From Pseudomonas fluorescens (GTDB taxonomy: Bacteria; Pseudomonadota; Gammaproteobacteria; Pseudomonadales; Pseudomonadaceae), in contig NZ_LACC01000005.1 of the NCBI RefSeq assembly GCF_000967965.1, positions 1 to 48,337 on the forward strand: a stretch of DNA of 48,337 bases, read 5' to 3'. Numbering within the stretch: position 1 is the first letter of the stretch; every line of letters starts with the position of its first letter. Positions 1-10,975 of the stretch are shown here, piece by piece. Both the position numbers and the translations under genes were made by a program. The notes below the pieces were generated by a model, which was given only the letters and a program-made list of their open reading frames with translations, had not been told where the DNA came from and searched no databases.

Positions 1-582
<582 letters not shown>

Positions 583-623
583 GGTCCTGGCCAGTACTGT
601 CGCAGGGAGCGTGGACAGCAGAG

Positions 624-654
624 GGGAGGGCAATGGATGCCCTCCCTTTCTCCT
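624..654 (+). terminator. probable Rho-independent terminator of the RTX gene
   Basis: Stem GGGAGGGC / GCCCTCCC (624-631 and 639-646) with a 7-base loop, followed by TTTCTCCTT. It sits 41 bases after the RTX stop codon. The U-tract is imperfect. Confidence 0.6.
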
Positions 655-746
655 TCCATTCAATTGCCCATTAGCTATCGGAGTGCCAGCAGCGTACTGG
701 AACTCATCAAAGCAGGTTGGAACCGAGCTGCGAAATCAAAGAATCA

Positions 747-1343
747 ATGGAAAAAGGAAACCCGGCCTTGAACATTTCAGCCATCTGCCTCTTGAGCGGC
801 CTTTTGGTTTCGGTCGCGGCATCTGCTACCAGGGTTAATCCGGTGTTCGACCTGGATTTCACCAGGTCAGCCACGGAAACGCTGAAAAAACTGGACATCA
901 ACGACGCTAGTATTGTCGCCATCTCAAGTCCTGCTGCGTTTACGTTCTGCCGAGAAGGATCATCAACGCTCTGGAAGTATCAGGCGCTGGATCTGGAGCA
1001 GCAGGCGGTAATCCAGATTGGCCAAAAGCGGTCTTCGGCGGACTACCAGCAAATAACCGTTGTGGAACTCGATAGCGTTGCTTGCGAACAGGATCACCTT
1101 ATGCCATTGGTCAAACCGGCAATCAGGCATGGACTTGTCCTTGGCTTGATCACCCTGTTTCTATTGGCTGGCCTGCGATATACCTACCGGGCGATCATGC
1201 ATTGCTGTTATGACCAGGCCGGTTTTTCGAAGCCCGGTTTGCAGCGATTCGGCGAATCCCGGTCAATGCAAAATTCAACGGTAATGGCGTTGCTCGCATG
1301 GGGTGTCGTGGCAGCTACGGCATTTGTTTACTTCGGGTTTTGA
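747..1343 (+). CDS. unassigned small membrane protein
   Basis: 198 residues, not recognised. Residues 9-27 form a hydrophobic N-terminal segment (signal anchor or signal peptide). Residues 128-146 and 179-197 are further likely membrane helices, and residues 28-125 form a mostly polar, probably periplasmic stretch with two cysteines (C68, C113). The ATG at 747 was chosen because it puts the hydrophobic segment near the N-terminus; an in-frame TTG at 717 is possible, and neither start has a strong ribosome binding site. It stands alone between the RTX gene and a long non-coding gap. No function can be assigned from sequence; the three-cysteine tail (residues 152-154 region, HCC) is a visible oddity. 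Confidence 0.6.
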   Translation: MEKGNPALNISAICLLSGLLVSVAASATRVNPVFDLDFTRSATETLKKLDINDASIVAISSPAAFTFCREGSSTLWKYQALDLEQQAVIQIGQKRSSADYQQITVVELDSVACEQDHLMPLVKPAIRHGLVLGLITLFLLAGLRYTYRAIMHCCYDQAGFSKPGLQRFGESRSMQNSTVMALLAWGVVAATAFVYFGF

Positions 1344-2031
1344 TTATGTTCACAATTAGCGAATATACCGTTTCAAGGTACTAACCATCCGATGTACTTT
1401 GAGCGAACGTAGTTCAATTCGCTGACGATTGATTTTGACTTGATTAGTGTCTTGTTTGTTTAAGTTGATTCTGCGTTGCTATCTGCCTGAAAGGGTGGCT
1501 GGATCACCGTGAAATCCGAATTTGGAGATTGCTCTGGATGAGAACTGCTCGCTATTGCGCAAGTTATGGGATGTGTAACAACTAGCGGATCCAATATGCA
1601 GTTGTCGAAGTGCATGTAATCAAGCAGGCCAGTTACCGTGGGCAATAGCGTAGAAGTTGGCTCATGACTGTCGCTTCGGGCGCACTAGCGCTACGCGCCG
1701 TTTGTCGGTGGCTTGTGCGAAAAATGAACATTGTAGCGTCTGTGGCCTCTGATCCTTGAGCTCGTCAGCCATGACCAGCCCCCGTGATTGTAAAAAAAGA
1801 AGTGGAAATGGAATCTCAAATGCAGTGAATGCAAATTGGGGATTTTTATCTGAAACTCAGGGAGGTGATAAACCAGCCGGTCATTGATTCGCCAGGCGAG
1901 TCAATGAGGTTGCCAGTGCCGAGTCCATGATTTGGCTTATCTTTTAGAAGTAAGGTCGTACAGGGTTTTTAATAATTAAAGATTCTGTCAGGTGGTCGAT
2001 CCGTACTCTCGAATAAGGTGGAGAAAATACC
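1344..2031. other. 688-base gap without a recognisable gene
   Basis: The composition is more AT-rich than the flanking genes, and no reading frame in it has convincing codon use or a start with a ribosome binding site. Visible landmarks are an A-tract near 1792-1800 and an AT palindrome TTTAATAATTAAA at 1968-1980, which could be part of the promoter of the membrane-protein gene that starts at 2032. Nothing else was identified. Confidence 0.5.
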
Positions 2032-2679
2032 GTGGCGATAAATACCATTATGAGTCTGCTGGAAAATAAGGAATTCCTGGAGTTTTTACGTCTGGGCGTT
2101 ATTTACGTTCATTTGGTGGCGTGTTGTGTGGCCATCGGTCTGGTGCTGACCAGTGATGTTGCGATGGTCAGGGATCTTTTAAAACGGAAAGTATTCACTG
2201 AGCATGATAATGCTCACATGGAAAGTCTTCAGAAGTCTGTCATCGTTGCACTAATAGCGCTGTGGGTAACGGGTGTCGCTGTTGTCGGTATCGATTACCT
2301 GGATAAGGGTGCCGATTACTTTTTGAATCCAAAACTTCAAGCCAAAGTCATTATTGTGGCGTTGCTGACTTACAACGGCATCTTGTTGCATCGCATGGTA
2401 CTGCCAGCCCTGCAAAAGGCAGGCTCCTTGCTCAATCTCGGATTCAGTGCACGAATGCTGGCGTTGGCCTGCGGGTCGTTGTCGGCAGTGTCCTGGATGT
2501 ATGCCGCCATGCTGGGTGTCGGGCGCCCTTTGGCCTGGAAGTATTCCCTTTCCGAACTGTTGATGGCTTATCCGGTGCTGATTGTGCTCGGGTTCCTGGC
2601 GATGGTGGCGTTGACCCAGCGAGCGAAACAACAGGACGACTATGTTGCGCCTGCGCGGTCAGTAGCAAGCGCATGCTAA
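2032..2679 (+). CDS. unassigned polytopic membrane protein
   Basis: 215 residues beginning with GTG, preceded by AAGGTGGAG about 10 bases upstream. Four to five hydrophobic helices are visible, roughly residues 20-42, 70-88, 104-121, 140-162 and 175-196, with an acidic and charged stretch between the first two. The profile resembles small DUF2214/DUF2269-like inner-membrane proteins, but this is only a resemblance. It has its own terminator and does not look operonic with fadH, 266 bases downstream. Function is unknown; no catalytic motif, haem-ligand array or transporter signature stood out. Confidence 0.7.
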   Translation: MAINTIMSLLENKEFLEFLRLGVIYVHLVACCVAIGLVLTSDVAMVRDLLKRKVFTEHDNAHMESLQKSVIVALIALWVTGVAVVGIDYLDKGADYFLNPKLQAKVIIVALLTYNGILLHRMVLPALQKAGSLLNLGFSARMLALACGSLSAVSWMYAAMLGVGRPLAWKYSLSELLMAYPVLIVLGFLAMVALTQRAKQQDDYVAPARSVASAC

Positions 2680-2696
2680 GCCGGTTCTGCGCGTAA

Positions 2697-2785
2697 ACCT
2701 TGCGGGCTTCTCCAGAGCCCGAAAGGAAGCGGCCTTCTGGTGCAGGTTTCAATCCGGACCTGCACCGCAAGGTCGTTTTTGTTTT
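2697..2785 (+). terminator. branched terminator structure
   Basis: A 9-bp stem GGTGCAGGT / ACCTGCACC (2739-2747, 2758-2766) is followed after 8 bases by TTTTTGTTTT. An outer 7-bp stem ACCTTGC / GCAAGGT (2697-2703, 2767-2773) and two short inner hairpins (GGGC/GCCC near 2704-2720 and AAGG/CCTT near 2723-2736) could fold the region as a cloverleaf. A terminator of the membrane-protein gene is the simplest reading. Confidence 0.65.
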
Positions 2786-2924
2786 AAGTCATTCCCGGTT
2801 GCCCAAAGCTGTTGCTCATTTCGATCAATAATTTGTCAGTTACGGTCATTGAGGGATGGCAGCGCGACTCTTAGTCTGTCGAACATGACTGATGGGGGCC
2901 ACAGAGCTCCTGCACTTTCCGTGA

Positions 2925-4985
<2,061 letters not shown>

Positions 4986-4996
4986 CAGTCAGGTCT

Positions 4997-5024
4997 GTGG
5001 CGAGGGAGCAAGCTCCCTCGCCAC
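4997..5024. repeat. short REP palindrome (GTGGCGAGGGAGC type)
   Basis: A perfect 13-bp inverted repeat GTGGCGAGGGAGC / GCTCCCTCGCCAC with a 2-base loop, 12 bases after the fadH stop. The same arm sequence bounds the longer elements at 32485-32614, 16354-16461 and 39048-39194. It may also work as a transcript 3'-end stabiliser for fadH. Confidence 0.85.
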
Positions 5025-5038
5025 AAAGGTGCTGCTAA

Positions 5039-5068
5039 GATGCCGGATCTTTTCATCGATCCGGCATC
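5039..5068 (+). promoter_or_regulatory. hairpin abutting the start codon of the ACC-deaminase-like gene
   Basis: A perfect 11-bp stem GATGCCGGATC / GATCCGGCATC (5039-5049, 5058-5068) with loop TTTTCATC. The last base of the stem is immediately followed by the ATG at 5069, so the hairpin would hold the whole ribosome-binding region. It may be a translational control element or part of a palindromic operator; there is no T-tract, so it is not a normal terminator. Confidence 0.55.
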
Positions 5069-5995
5069 ATGCTTTCTCCTTCAGACAACTGGCTACCCCA
5101 GGCCCCCCTCGAACCCCTTCACCTCGACTGGCTCACTCAAGCCGGCATCGAAGTGGCAATCCTGCGTCTGGATCAGATCGACCCGCTGATCAGCGGCAAC
5201 AAGTGGTTCAAGCTCATCGAACACCTGAAAACTGCTGACCGCCTGGGTGCCGAAGGCATCATCAGTCTCGGTGGCGCGCACTCCAATCACCTCCACGCGT
5301 TGGCGGCGGCGGGCCAGCGTTTCGGCTTTGCCACCGTCGGCCTGTTGCGCGGGCATCCTCAGCAAACCCCGACGGTCAAGGACTTGCAGGCGTTCGGCAT
5401 GCAGTTGCACTGGCTGGGGTATGCAGGCTATCGGGCAAGGCATGAAGCGGGTTTCTGGCAACCCTGGCAAACCCGCTACCCGAGGTTGCATCCGGTGCCT
5501 GAAGGGGGAGGCGGTTTGCCTGGTGCCTTGGGTTGCATGCAGTTGCGGGCCACTGTTTGCGCGCAATTGCCGGGCTTGGGCTGGAGCGACCATGACGGCT
5601 GGTGGCTGGCCTGCGGAACCGGCACGACCCTGGCCGGCCTGGTACTGGCCGAAGCGGGGGATCATCCGGTGTTCGGTGCCCTGGCGGTGCCGGATGACCA
5701 CGGGGTGGCGCAGCAGGTGGAGAGGATCGTGCAGGAAGCGGGTGTGGTCGATGCGGTGTATGAGCTGTTCGAAGCCAGTCGCGGCGGGTTTGCCAAGGTA
5801 GATCCACTGCTGCTCGACTTTATCGAAAAAACGGAGCAGGTCAGCAGCATTCCCCTGGAACCGCTGTACACCGGCAAGGCACTCATGGCCCTCAAGCAAC
5901 AAGTCGAGGCGGGCAAGTTTGCCCATGGCACGCGACTGATATTCGTCCACACGGGCGGCTTGCAGGGGCGGCGGGGATTCAATTCACAAACCTGA
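5069..5995 (+). CDS. ACC deaminase / D-cysteine desulfhydrase family PLP enzyme
   Basis: 308 residues, fold-type II PLP enzyme. The SGNKWFKL motif places the Schiff-base lysine at K45, and GGAHSNH gives the S72 region that binds the substrate carboxylate. CGTGTTLAG is the PLP-phosphate glycine loop. Family members either deaminate 1-aminocyclopropane-1-carboxylate (to 2-oxobutyrate and ammonia) or desulfhydrate D-cysteine (to pyruvate, H2S and ammonia). At 308 residues it is shorter than typical AcdS (about 338), and the sequence does not decide the substrate; the D-cysteine desulfhydrase or an uncharacterised activity is at least as likely. The ATG is the only plausible start, and it sits directly on a hairpin with no clear Shine-Dalgarno sequence. 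Confidence 0.8.
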   Translation: MLSPSDNWLPQAPLEPLHLDWLTQAGIEVAILRLDQIDPLISGNKWFKLIEHLKTADRLGAEGIISLGGAHSNHLHALAAAGQRFGFATVGLLRGHPQQTPTVKDLQAFGMQLHWLGYAGYRARHEAGFWQPWQTRYPRLHPVPEGGGGLPGALGCMQLRATVCAQLPGLGWSDHDGWWLACGTGTTLAGLVLAEAGDHPVFGALAVPDDHGVAQQVERIVQEAGVVDAVYELFEASRGGFAKVDPLLLDFIEKTEQVSSIPLEPLYTGKALMALKQQVEAGKFAHGTRLIFVHTGGLQGRRGFNSQT

Positions 5996-6013
5996 AACGC
6001 ACCGCAAATCAAT

Positions 6014-6100
6014 GTGGGAGCGAGCTTGCTCGCGATGGCGGTGTGTCAGTCGACAAATGCGCCGAATGCAATACCCGCATCGCGAGCAAGCTCGCTCCCT
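6014..6100. repeat. REPIN (two facing REP arms)
   Basis: GTGGGAGCGAGCTTGCTCGC near 6014-6033 and its inverse CATCGCGAGCAAGCTCGCTC at 6078-6097 face each other around about 45 bases. It lies between the convergent ends of the PLP-enzyme gene and the cytochrome b561 gene. Confidence 0.88.
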
Positions 6101-6118
6101 CATTGGCATTCATTGGTC

Positions 6119-6679
6119 TCAGGAGTCACGGTTCACGCTCTTGGGCATCATCCGCAGCAAGGTGTTATCGCCCACCACATAATGGTGATACAGCCCGGCC
6201 ACGGCATGCAGGCCGATCAGCCAATAGCCGATAGTGCCGCCGAGCTCATGCCAGCCCTGGAGCTGTTTGGCCAGGTCCTTGTTTTCCTCTACCAGCATCG
6301 GCAGGTCGACACCGTAGAACATCACCTGATTGCCTTTGGCGCTGGTGACCAGCCAGCCGAGAATCGGCGTGACGATCATGAAAATGTACAGCGCCCAGTG
6401 CATCAGCCTGGCCAGCGTCGTTTGCCAGTGCGCCGAGGCCGGGAAGATCTGCGGCGCCGGGCCGAGGCTGCGCGCGAACAATCGCACCCAGACCAGAACG
6501 AAAACGGTCAGGCCGAGCATGAAGTGTGATTCGACGATCAGCGTGCGCCCGCCACTGCCCTTGGGAAAGAGCCCGCGAAACTCGATGCAGGCATAAACCA
6601 GCACCAGCAGGACCAGCATCAACCAATGCAGCGCGATCGATACGGTGCTGTAGCGCGATTCGGAGTTTTTCCACGGCAT
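6119..6679 (-). CDS. cytochrome b561 (di-haem inner-membrane electron carrier)
   Basis: 186 residues with four hydrophobic helices at about 13-34, 52-71, 93-112 and 146-168. Histidines H18, H52, H144 and H158 are placed as in prokaryotic b561 proteins, which use them as ligands to two b-type haems. The usual role is passing electrons from the quinol pool; E. coli CybB is a superoxide:ubiquinone oxidoreductase. The ATG at 6679 has GAGGA about 8 bases upstream; an earlier in-frame ATG would add 11 polar residues and has no better site. The gene is isolated, flanked by REP elements. A second, distinct b561 sits at 21711-22256 in an operon with a catalase-like gene. Confidence 0.88.
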   Translation of the reverse strand: MPWKNSESRYSTVSIALHWLMLVLLVLVYACIEFRGLFPKGSGGRTLIVESHFMLGLTVFVLVWVRLFARSLGPAPQIFPASAHWQTTLARLMHWALYIFMIVTPILGWLVTSAKGNQVMFYGVDLPMLVEENKDLAKQLQGWHELGGTIGYWLIGLHAVAGLYHHYVVGDNTLLRMMPKSVNRDS

Positions 6680-6816
6680 ACGGTATTCCTCAGAGGTCCG
6701 GTTTAAAGCCACCGTTCTTGTCCGACGGTGTGTTCTAACTGTAATCCTGTTTCACCGGGATTGCCTGAGGCGATTGGTCGCTGGATACTCTGGTTTAGGT
6801 AATGGACAGAGAAAAA

Positions 6817-6844
6817 CCTGTGGGAGCAAGCTTGCTCCCACAGG
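6817..6844. repeat. 28-bp perfect REP palindrome
   Basis: A perfect palindrome whose half-site is CCTGTGGGAGCAAG, with no loop bases. It lies 18 bases beyond the phnX stop, upstream of the b561 gene. It probably folds in RNA and may end or stabilise the phnX message. Confidence 0.85.
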
Positions 6845-6861
6845 GGTATTACGGGGATTTA

Positions 6862-7689
6862 TCAGCTCGACTGTGGCATTTCGCCCTTGGCCAGGCGCTT
6901 GTTGATGTCGGCGATCACTTCCGGCAGATCGGTGATGGTGTCGATCATGTAGTGCGGGCGTGAACCTTCGAACATTGCGTGGATGCGCTTGCGCTCGCTG
7001 TCCAGTTGGTCGCTGCCCAAGGCGCGATAACCTTCGTAGTCCAGGCCCAGGGCGTTGCCCGAGCAGATCAGCGCCACGGTCCACATGCCGGCGCGGCGAC
7101 CCTCGAGAATGCCTGGCACCGTGTCATCGATCTTCACGCACGCGGCAACATCGTCGATGCCCAGGGCGATGACGTTGGCCAGTGCCTGGGCGGGCCATGG
7201 GCGACCATTCGGGACTTCGTCGGTGGCGACCACGTGATCGGCGACGTAGCCGTTGGTGGCGGCCAGTTCGACCACTTTGTCCATGACCTGTTTCGGGTAG
7301 CCGGAGCAGGAGCCGATCTTGATCCCTTGCTGGCGCAGGTTGGCGATGGTCTCCAGCGCCCCGGGAATCAGCGCCGAGTGTTCGGCGATTTTTTCGATCT
7401 GCAGCGGCATGAAGCGTTGGTAAATCGCGGTGACGTCATCGTCGGTCGGCGTGCGGCCGAACACTTTGCGATAACGCTCGGCAACTTCCGGTTGATCGCA
7501 CAGGGTGCGGATGTGGTCCCATTTGCCCATGCCCATCGGGCCACGGGCTTCTTCGATGGATACCTGGACATCGAACTCGGCGAAGGCCTCGACGAAAATC
7601 TGCGTCGGGGCGAAGGAGCCGAAGTCGACCACGGTGCCGGCCCAGTCGAGGATGGCGGCTTGCAGTTTGGTTGGGTTGGAGTAGTTCAT
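6862..7689 (-). CDS. phnX: phosphonoacetaldehyde hydrolase (phosphonatase)
   Basis: 275 residues, HAD superfamily. It cleaves the C-P bond of phosphonoacetaldehyde to acetaldehyde and phosphate, the second step of AEP breakdown. The nucleophile is D15 in DWAGT (15-19). K56 in GMGKW is at the position of the cap-domain lysine that forms a Schiff base with the substrate aldehyde, which distinguishes PhnX from other HAD phosphatases. KIDDT (186-190) is the Mg2+-binding acidic motif. Its partner phnW lies 155 bases upstream on the same strand, with a REPIN between them, so cotranscription is likely but not certain. The product works in the cytosol and releases phosphate plus a C2 unit. Confidence 0.96.
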   Translation of the reverse strand: MNYSNPTKLQAAILDWAGTVVDFGSFAPTQIFVEAFAEFDVQVSIEEARGPMGMGKWDHIRTLCDQPEVAERYRKVFGRTPTDDDVTAIYQRFMPLQIEKIAEHSALIPGALETIANLRQQGIKIGSCSGYPKQVMDKVVELAATNGYVADHVVATDEVPNGRPWPAQALANVIALGIDDVAACVKIDDTVPGILEGRRAGMWTVALICSGNALGLDYEGYRALGSDQLDSERKRIHAMFEGSRPHYMIDTITDLPEVIADINKRLAKGEMPQSS

Positions 7690-7736
7690 GGTGATCTGAG
7701 TCCTGTAATAAATGGCTATCTAGGAAAGCGGTTCTT

Positions 7737-7826
7737 TGTAGGAGCGAACCTGCTCACGATTGCGGGCTGTCATTCAACATCGGTGTCGACTGGTCTGGCC
7801 TCATCGCGAGCAGGCTCGCTCCTACA
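7737..7826. repeat. REPIN between phnW and phnX
   Basis: Inverted arms TGTAGGAGCGAACCTGCTC and its near-inverse GAGCAGGCTCGCTCCTACA flank about 50 bases. Located in the phnW-phnX spacer, it may set the relative stability of the two messages. Confidence 0.85.
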
Positions 7827-7844
7827 GGGGAATTGCGGTGTGGA

Positions 7845-8954
7845 TCAGATTTCCAGCACTTCCATTTCACGCAACACTTCAGCAATCGCCGCCACGGCTT
7901 CGCGCATTTCGACGGGTTGGACATGACCGATGCAGCCGACGCGGAAGGTTTCGACCTGGGTCAGTTTGCCGGGGTAGAGGATGTAGCCCTTGGCCTTGAC
8001 CCGCTCGTAGAATTCCTTGAATGCGTAGCGCGGATCTTTCGGGGCGTGGAAGGTGGCGATGATCGGCGCCTGAATCGCCGCCGGCAGGAAGCTGCGCAGC
8101 CCCAGTTTGCCCATCTCTTCCATCAATGCCTGGCAGTTGGCGGCGTAGCGTTCGTGCCGCGCTGGCAAGCCGCCTTCTTCGTTGTATTGCAGCAGGGCTT
8201 CGTGTAGTGCGGCGACCACATGGGTCGGCGGGGTGAAGCGCCACTGGCCGGTCTTGGCCATGTAGGCGTGCTGGTCCTGCAAGTCCATCGCCAGCGAATG
8301 CGAGTTGCCGGCGGCGCTGGCCAGGGATTCTTTGCGAGCGAAGACAAAACCCATGCCCGGCACGCCTTCCAGGCATTTGCCCGAGGCGGCGATCAGTGCA
8401 TCGAACGGCACTTGCTGAGCATCCACTGGCAGGGCGCCGAAGGAGCTCATGGCGTCGATGATCAGGCGCTTGCCGTGTTCTGCAACGACCTGGGCGATCT
8501 GTGGCAGCGGGTTGAGGATGCCGGTGCTGGTTTCGCAGTGAATCAGGGCAACGTGGGTGATGTCTTGATCGGCACGCAACAAGCGGTCGACGTCGGCGGC
8601 GGTGGTCGGCTCGTCTTCGGCGGTTTCGAAAGTGCTGAAGGAGCGACCCAGCACTTCGCAGATTTTCGCCAGGCGTTTGCCGTAGGCGCCGTTGATCAGT
8701 ACCAGAATCTTGCCGTCCCGAGGCACCAGCGTGCCGATCGCTGCCTCGACCGCGAAGGTGCCGCTGCCTTGCAGGGGCACGCAGTGGTGGGTGGTGGCGC
8801 CGTTGATGATTGCCAGCAGTTGCTCGCAGAGGCTGGCGGTCAGTTGATTGAAGCGGTCATCCCATGAACCCCAGTCAACCATCATTGCCTGACGGGTGCG
8901 GGCCGACGTGGTCAACGGGCCGGGGGTGAGCAGGATGGGTTCGGCAGTACTCAT
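7845..8954 (-). CDS. phnW: 2-aminoethylphosphonate:pyruvate transaminase
   Basis: 369 residues, fold-type I class V aminotransferase. It transfers the amino group of AEP to pyruvate, giving phosphonoacetaldehyde (the PhnX substrate) and alanine. The N-terminal [10 protein letters not shown] and the block [10 protein letters not shown] are characteristic of PhnW. The PLP lysine is K193 in ASGKCLEG, next to the K194 known for the Salmonella enzyme, and D168-region IIDAMSSFG supplies the PLP-ring aspartate. Start ATG with GAGGA upstream. The gene is divergent from a LysR regulator 109 bases away, whose binding site probably lies in that gap. Together with phnX it makes a complete cytosolic route from AEP to acetaldehyde, phosphate and alanine. 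Confidence 0.97.
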   Translation of the reverse strand: MSTAEPILLTPGPLTTSARTRQAMMVDWGSWDDRFNQLTASLCEQLLAIINGATTHHCVPLQGSGTFAVEAAIGTLVPRDGKILVLINGAYGKRLAKICEVLGRSFSTFETAEDEPTTAADVDRLLRADQDITHVALIHCETSTGILNPLPQIAQVVAEHGKRLIIDAMSSFGALPVDAQQVPFDALIAASGKCLEGVPGMGFVFARKESLASAAGNSHSLAMDLQDQHAYMAKTGQWRFTPPTHVVAALHEALLQYNEEGGLPARHERYAANCQALMEEMGKLGLRSFLPAAIQAPIIATFHAPKDPRYAFKEFYERVKAKGYILYPGKLTQVETFRVGCIGHVQPVEMREAVAAIAEVLREMEVLEI

Positions 8955-8995
8955 TCTCGTGTCCTCGCAATCGATGGGATGAAGCTACGGGGCTT

Positions 8996-9007
8996 AAATT
9001 GCAATTT
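8996..9007. promoter_or_regulatory. palindrome in the phnW/LysR divergent promoter
   Basis: Perfect 12-bp palindrome AAATTGCAATTT in the 109-base divergent region. LysR proteins usually bind AT-rich interrupted palindromes, so this is a candidate site for the adjacent regulator; no binding evidence exists in the sequence itself. Confidence 0.4.
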
Positions 9008-9063
9008 GCCAAGTTATCAATCAAATTGTTTGTTGTTATGCCAGCCATCAGTGAGGGTTATTC

Positions 9064-9927
9064 ATGAACCTGTTCCAGCTCCGCGCCTTCGATGCCGTGG
9101 CCCGGGAAGGCAGCTTTACCCGGGCGGCGGCGCGGCTGTTCATCAGCCAGCCGGCGGTCACCGGGCACATCAAGGCCCTGGAGGAGCACTACCAGATCAC
9201 CCTGCTGCGCCGCACCGCCCGACGGGTGGAACTGACGGAAGAGGGCACCAAACTGGCGGCAATCACCCGGGCGATGTTCGGCCTGGCCGAAGAGGCGCAG
9301 GTGATGCTCGAAGCCAACCGGCAATTGCTGACCGGGCGCCTGGAGGTGGCGGCGGACGGTCCGCACATGGTCATGCCGATGCTCGCCAGCCTGCGGGCGC
9401 GCTATCCGGGGATCACGGTGAACCTGCGCCTGGGCAACGCCCAGGAAACCTTGGCGGCGCTGCTGTCCGAACATGCCGACGTGGCGGTGCTGACCGAGGT
9501 CGAGCCGCGCAAGGGCTTGCATCTGCAGGCGCTGAACGAATCACGGATTTGCGCGCTGGTACCCGACGGGCATCCTTGGGCGCAGAAAACCAAAGGCGTG
9601 CAGCTCAAGGAACTGGATCAGGTGATCATGGTGCTGCGCGAACCGAGCTCGATTACCCGGCGCACCTTCGATGAGGCTTGCGCCCAGGCCAAGGTCAATC
9701 CACGGGTGTTGCTGGAACTGGACAGCCGCGAAGCGGTGACCGAGGCGGTGGCCGCCGAACTGGGGGTGGGGGTGGTGTCGTCGGTGGAGGTCAGCCACGA
9801 TCCGCGGGTGGCTGCGGTGCCGATCATTGGTGAGGGGTTGGTGAATCGACACATGATGGGGTGCATGGAGCGGCGGCGGGATTTGCGCTTGATTCAGGCG
9901 TTTTTCGGGTTGGCGCCAGGCAGGTAG
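9064..9927 (+). CDS. LysR-family regulator of AEP catabolism (phn_lysR type), copy 1
   Basis: 287 residues. The N-terminal winged HTH (about 1-60) includes GSFTRAAARLFISQPAVTGH, and the C-terminal periplasmic-binding-like effector domain follows from about residue 90. The gene is divergent from phnW, the classic arrangement for a LysR protein activating its neighbour, and LysR proteins linked to AEP genes form a recognised family (TIGR03339). Its natural inducer is probably AEP or an intermediate, which is inference. It is a paralogue of the regulator at 10048-10920: both share VLRE..S.TR.T..E and REA..EAV...GVGVVS. ATG with GAGG 9 bases upstream. It ends close to a REP pair. Confidence 0.88.
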   Translation: MNLFQLRAFDAVAREGSFTRAAARLFISQPAVTGHIKALEEHYQITLLRRTARRVELTEEGTKLAAITRAMFGLAEEAQVMLEANRQLLTGRLEVAADGPHMVMPMLASLRARYPGITVNLRLGNAQETLAALLSEHADVAVLTEVEPRKGLHLQALNESRICALVPDGHPWAQKTKGVQLKELDQVIMVLREPSSITRRTFDEACAQAKVNPRVLLELDSREAVTEAVAAELGVGVVSSVEVSHDPRVAAVPIIGEGLVNRHMMGCMERRRDLRLIQAFFGLAPGR

Positions 9928-9940
9928 ACCGAGTTGCCTG

Positions 9941-10034
9941 CATCGCGAGCAAGCTCGCTCCCACAGGGATTTATGCAGGTTCGCCGATTTTGTGTACGGC
10001 CCAATACCTCTGGGAGCGTGGCTTGCCCGCGATG
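9941..10034. repeat. REP pair in reversed (tail-out) orientation
   Basis: CATCGCGAGCAAGCTCGCTC comes first (9941-9960) and TGGGAGCGTGGCTTGCCCGC second (10011-10030), the opposite order from a standard REPIN. It separates the convergent ends of the two LysR genes. The second arm is of the CCCGCGATG subtype, so the arms are of mixed origin. Confidence 0.75.
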
Positions 10035-10047
10035 ACGTCGGACCTGC

Positions 10048-10920
10048 CTACCCAAGGCTCTCGCGCACCATCTCCAGAAAGGTCGCCACCACCCGCCGAG
10101 AACTCTGCTCGCGCAAGCACACCAGGGTTTCAGTCAACCGTCGCTTGCAATCGATAATCGGCAACGCACACACCCGCGAATCCGCACCAAACTCGGCAGC
10201 CGACACCACGCCCACCCCAATCCCCACAACCACCGCCTCCCGCGCTGCCTCCCGACCTTCAACCTGAATCGCCGGGCGAATGCGGAACCCGGCGCCGGCC
10301 ATTTCCTCCTCCAGCGTCTGCCGGGTCACCGAACCGATTTCCCGCAACACCAGCGGCGTGTCGTCGAGGTCGGCAAGGGTGATGGATTCGCGTTCGGCCC
10401 ACGGATGATTGCGCGACACGAATGCCACCATCGAATCGTTACGCAGGGGCAGCGACATCAGGCGTTCATCGCTGACGTCACGGCCCAGCAACGCCAGGTC
10501 GGCCTGATAGTTGAACAGTCGGAACAGTGATTCATCGGTGTTGCCGGTTTCGATCTTCACGCTGATGCCGGGGTAACGCTCACAGAATCGGGCAATCTGC
10601 GGCAGCACATGCACTGGCGCATCCACCGCCAGAATCAGGCTGCCGGTCTGCAACGCCTGGGAATCCTGCAGCAGCTCCTGGGCCTCGGCTTCAATGACGA
10701 ACAGTTTCTGGGTCACGCCGAGCAAGCGCTCGCCCAGATCGGTCAGGCGCACCGAGCGCTTGTTGCGGTGAAACAGCAAAACCCCGTAGCGCTCTTCGAG
10801 TTTGCGCACCTGGTCGGAAATCGCCGGTTGCGTCAGAAACAGGCGTTCGGCGGCCTTGGTAAAGCTTCCATGGACCGCCACGGCATGGAAAGCTTTGAGC
10901 TGGGCGTGGGACACCGACAT
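10048..10920 (-). CDS. LysR-family regulator of AEP catabolism (phn_lysR type), copy 2
   Basis: 290 residues. The HTH includes GSFTKAAERLFLTQPAISDQ, with the effector-binding domain after about residue 90. It is divergent from the MFS permease and aminophosphonate oxidoreductase genes, so these are its likely targets, while copy 1 faces phnW. The ATG at 10920 has GGAG 6 bases upstream; a TTG six codons earlier is less likely. Sequence similarity to copy 1 runs the whole length (aligned motifs LREIGSVTRQTLEEE against LREPSSITRRTFDEA), so the two come from a duplication, old by the level of divergence. Distinct effectors (AEP against an N-substituted AEP) are possible but unproven. Confidence 0.87.
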   Translation of the reverse strand: MSVSHAQLKAFHAVAVHGSFTKAAERLFLTQPAISDQVRKLEERYGVLLFHRNKRSVRLTDLGERLLGVTQKLFVIEAEAQELLQDSQALQTGSLILAVDAPVHVLPQIARFCERYPGISVKIETGNTDESLFRLFNYQADLALLGRDVSDERLMSLPLRNDSMVAFVSRNHPWAERESITLADLDDTPLVLREIGSVTRQTLEEEMAGAGFRIRPAIQVEGREAAREAVVVGIGVGVVSAAEFGADSRVCALPIIDCKRRLTETLVCLREQSSRRVVATFLEMVRESLG

Positions 10921-10952
10921 GGGAATCTCCAGTAACAAGCTGAGCTTATATT

Positions 10953-10975
10953 TGAAATACGATAAATCGATTTCA
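10953..10975. promoter_or_regulatory. candidate LysR box TGAAAT-N11-ATTTCA
   Basis: An interrupted palindrome of 6-bp arms 11 bases apart, 33 bases upstream of the LysR copy 2 start and about 215 bases upstream of the MFS start. It fits the T-N11-A rule of LysR recognition sites and autoregulation at the divergent promoter. Confidence 0.55.

Noticed and set aside
1460..1645. 61-codon open frame on the minus strand in the 1.3-2.0 kb gap
   Set aside because: No ribosome site, no recognisable motif and no coding-type composition.
2697..2773. tRNA gene
   Set aside because: The outline is cloverleaf-like, but the D-loop GG, a standard anticodon stem-loop and the T-arm geometry are missing, and a 9-bp stem is favoured over a T-arm.
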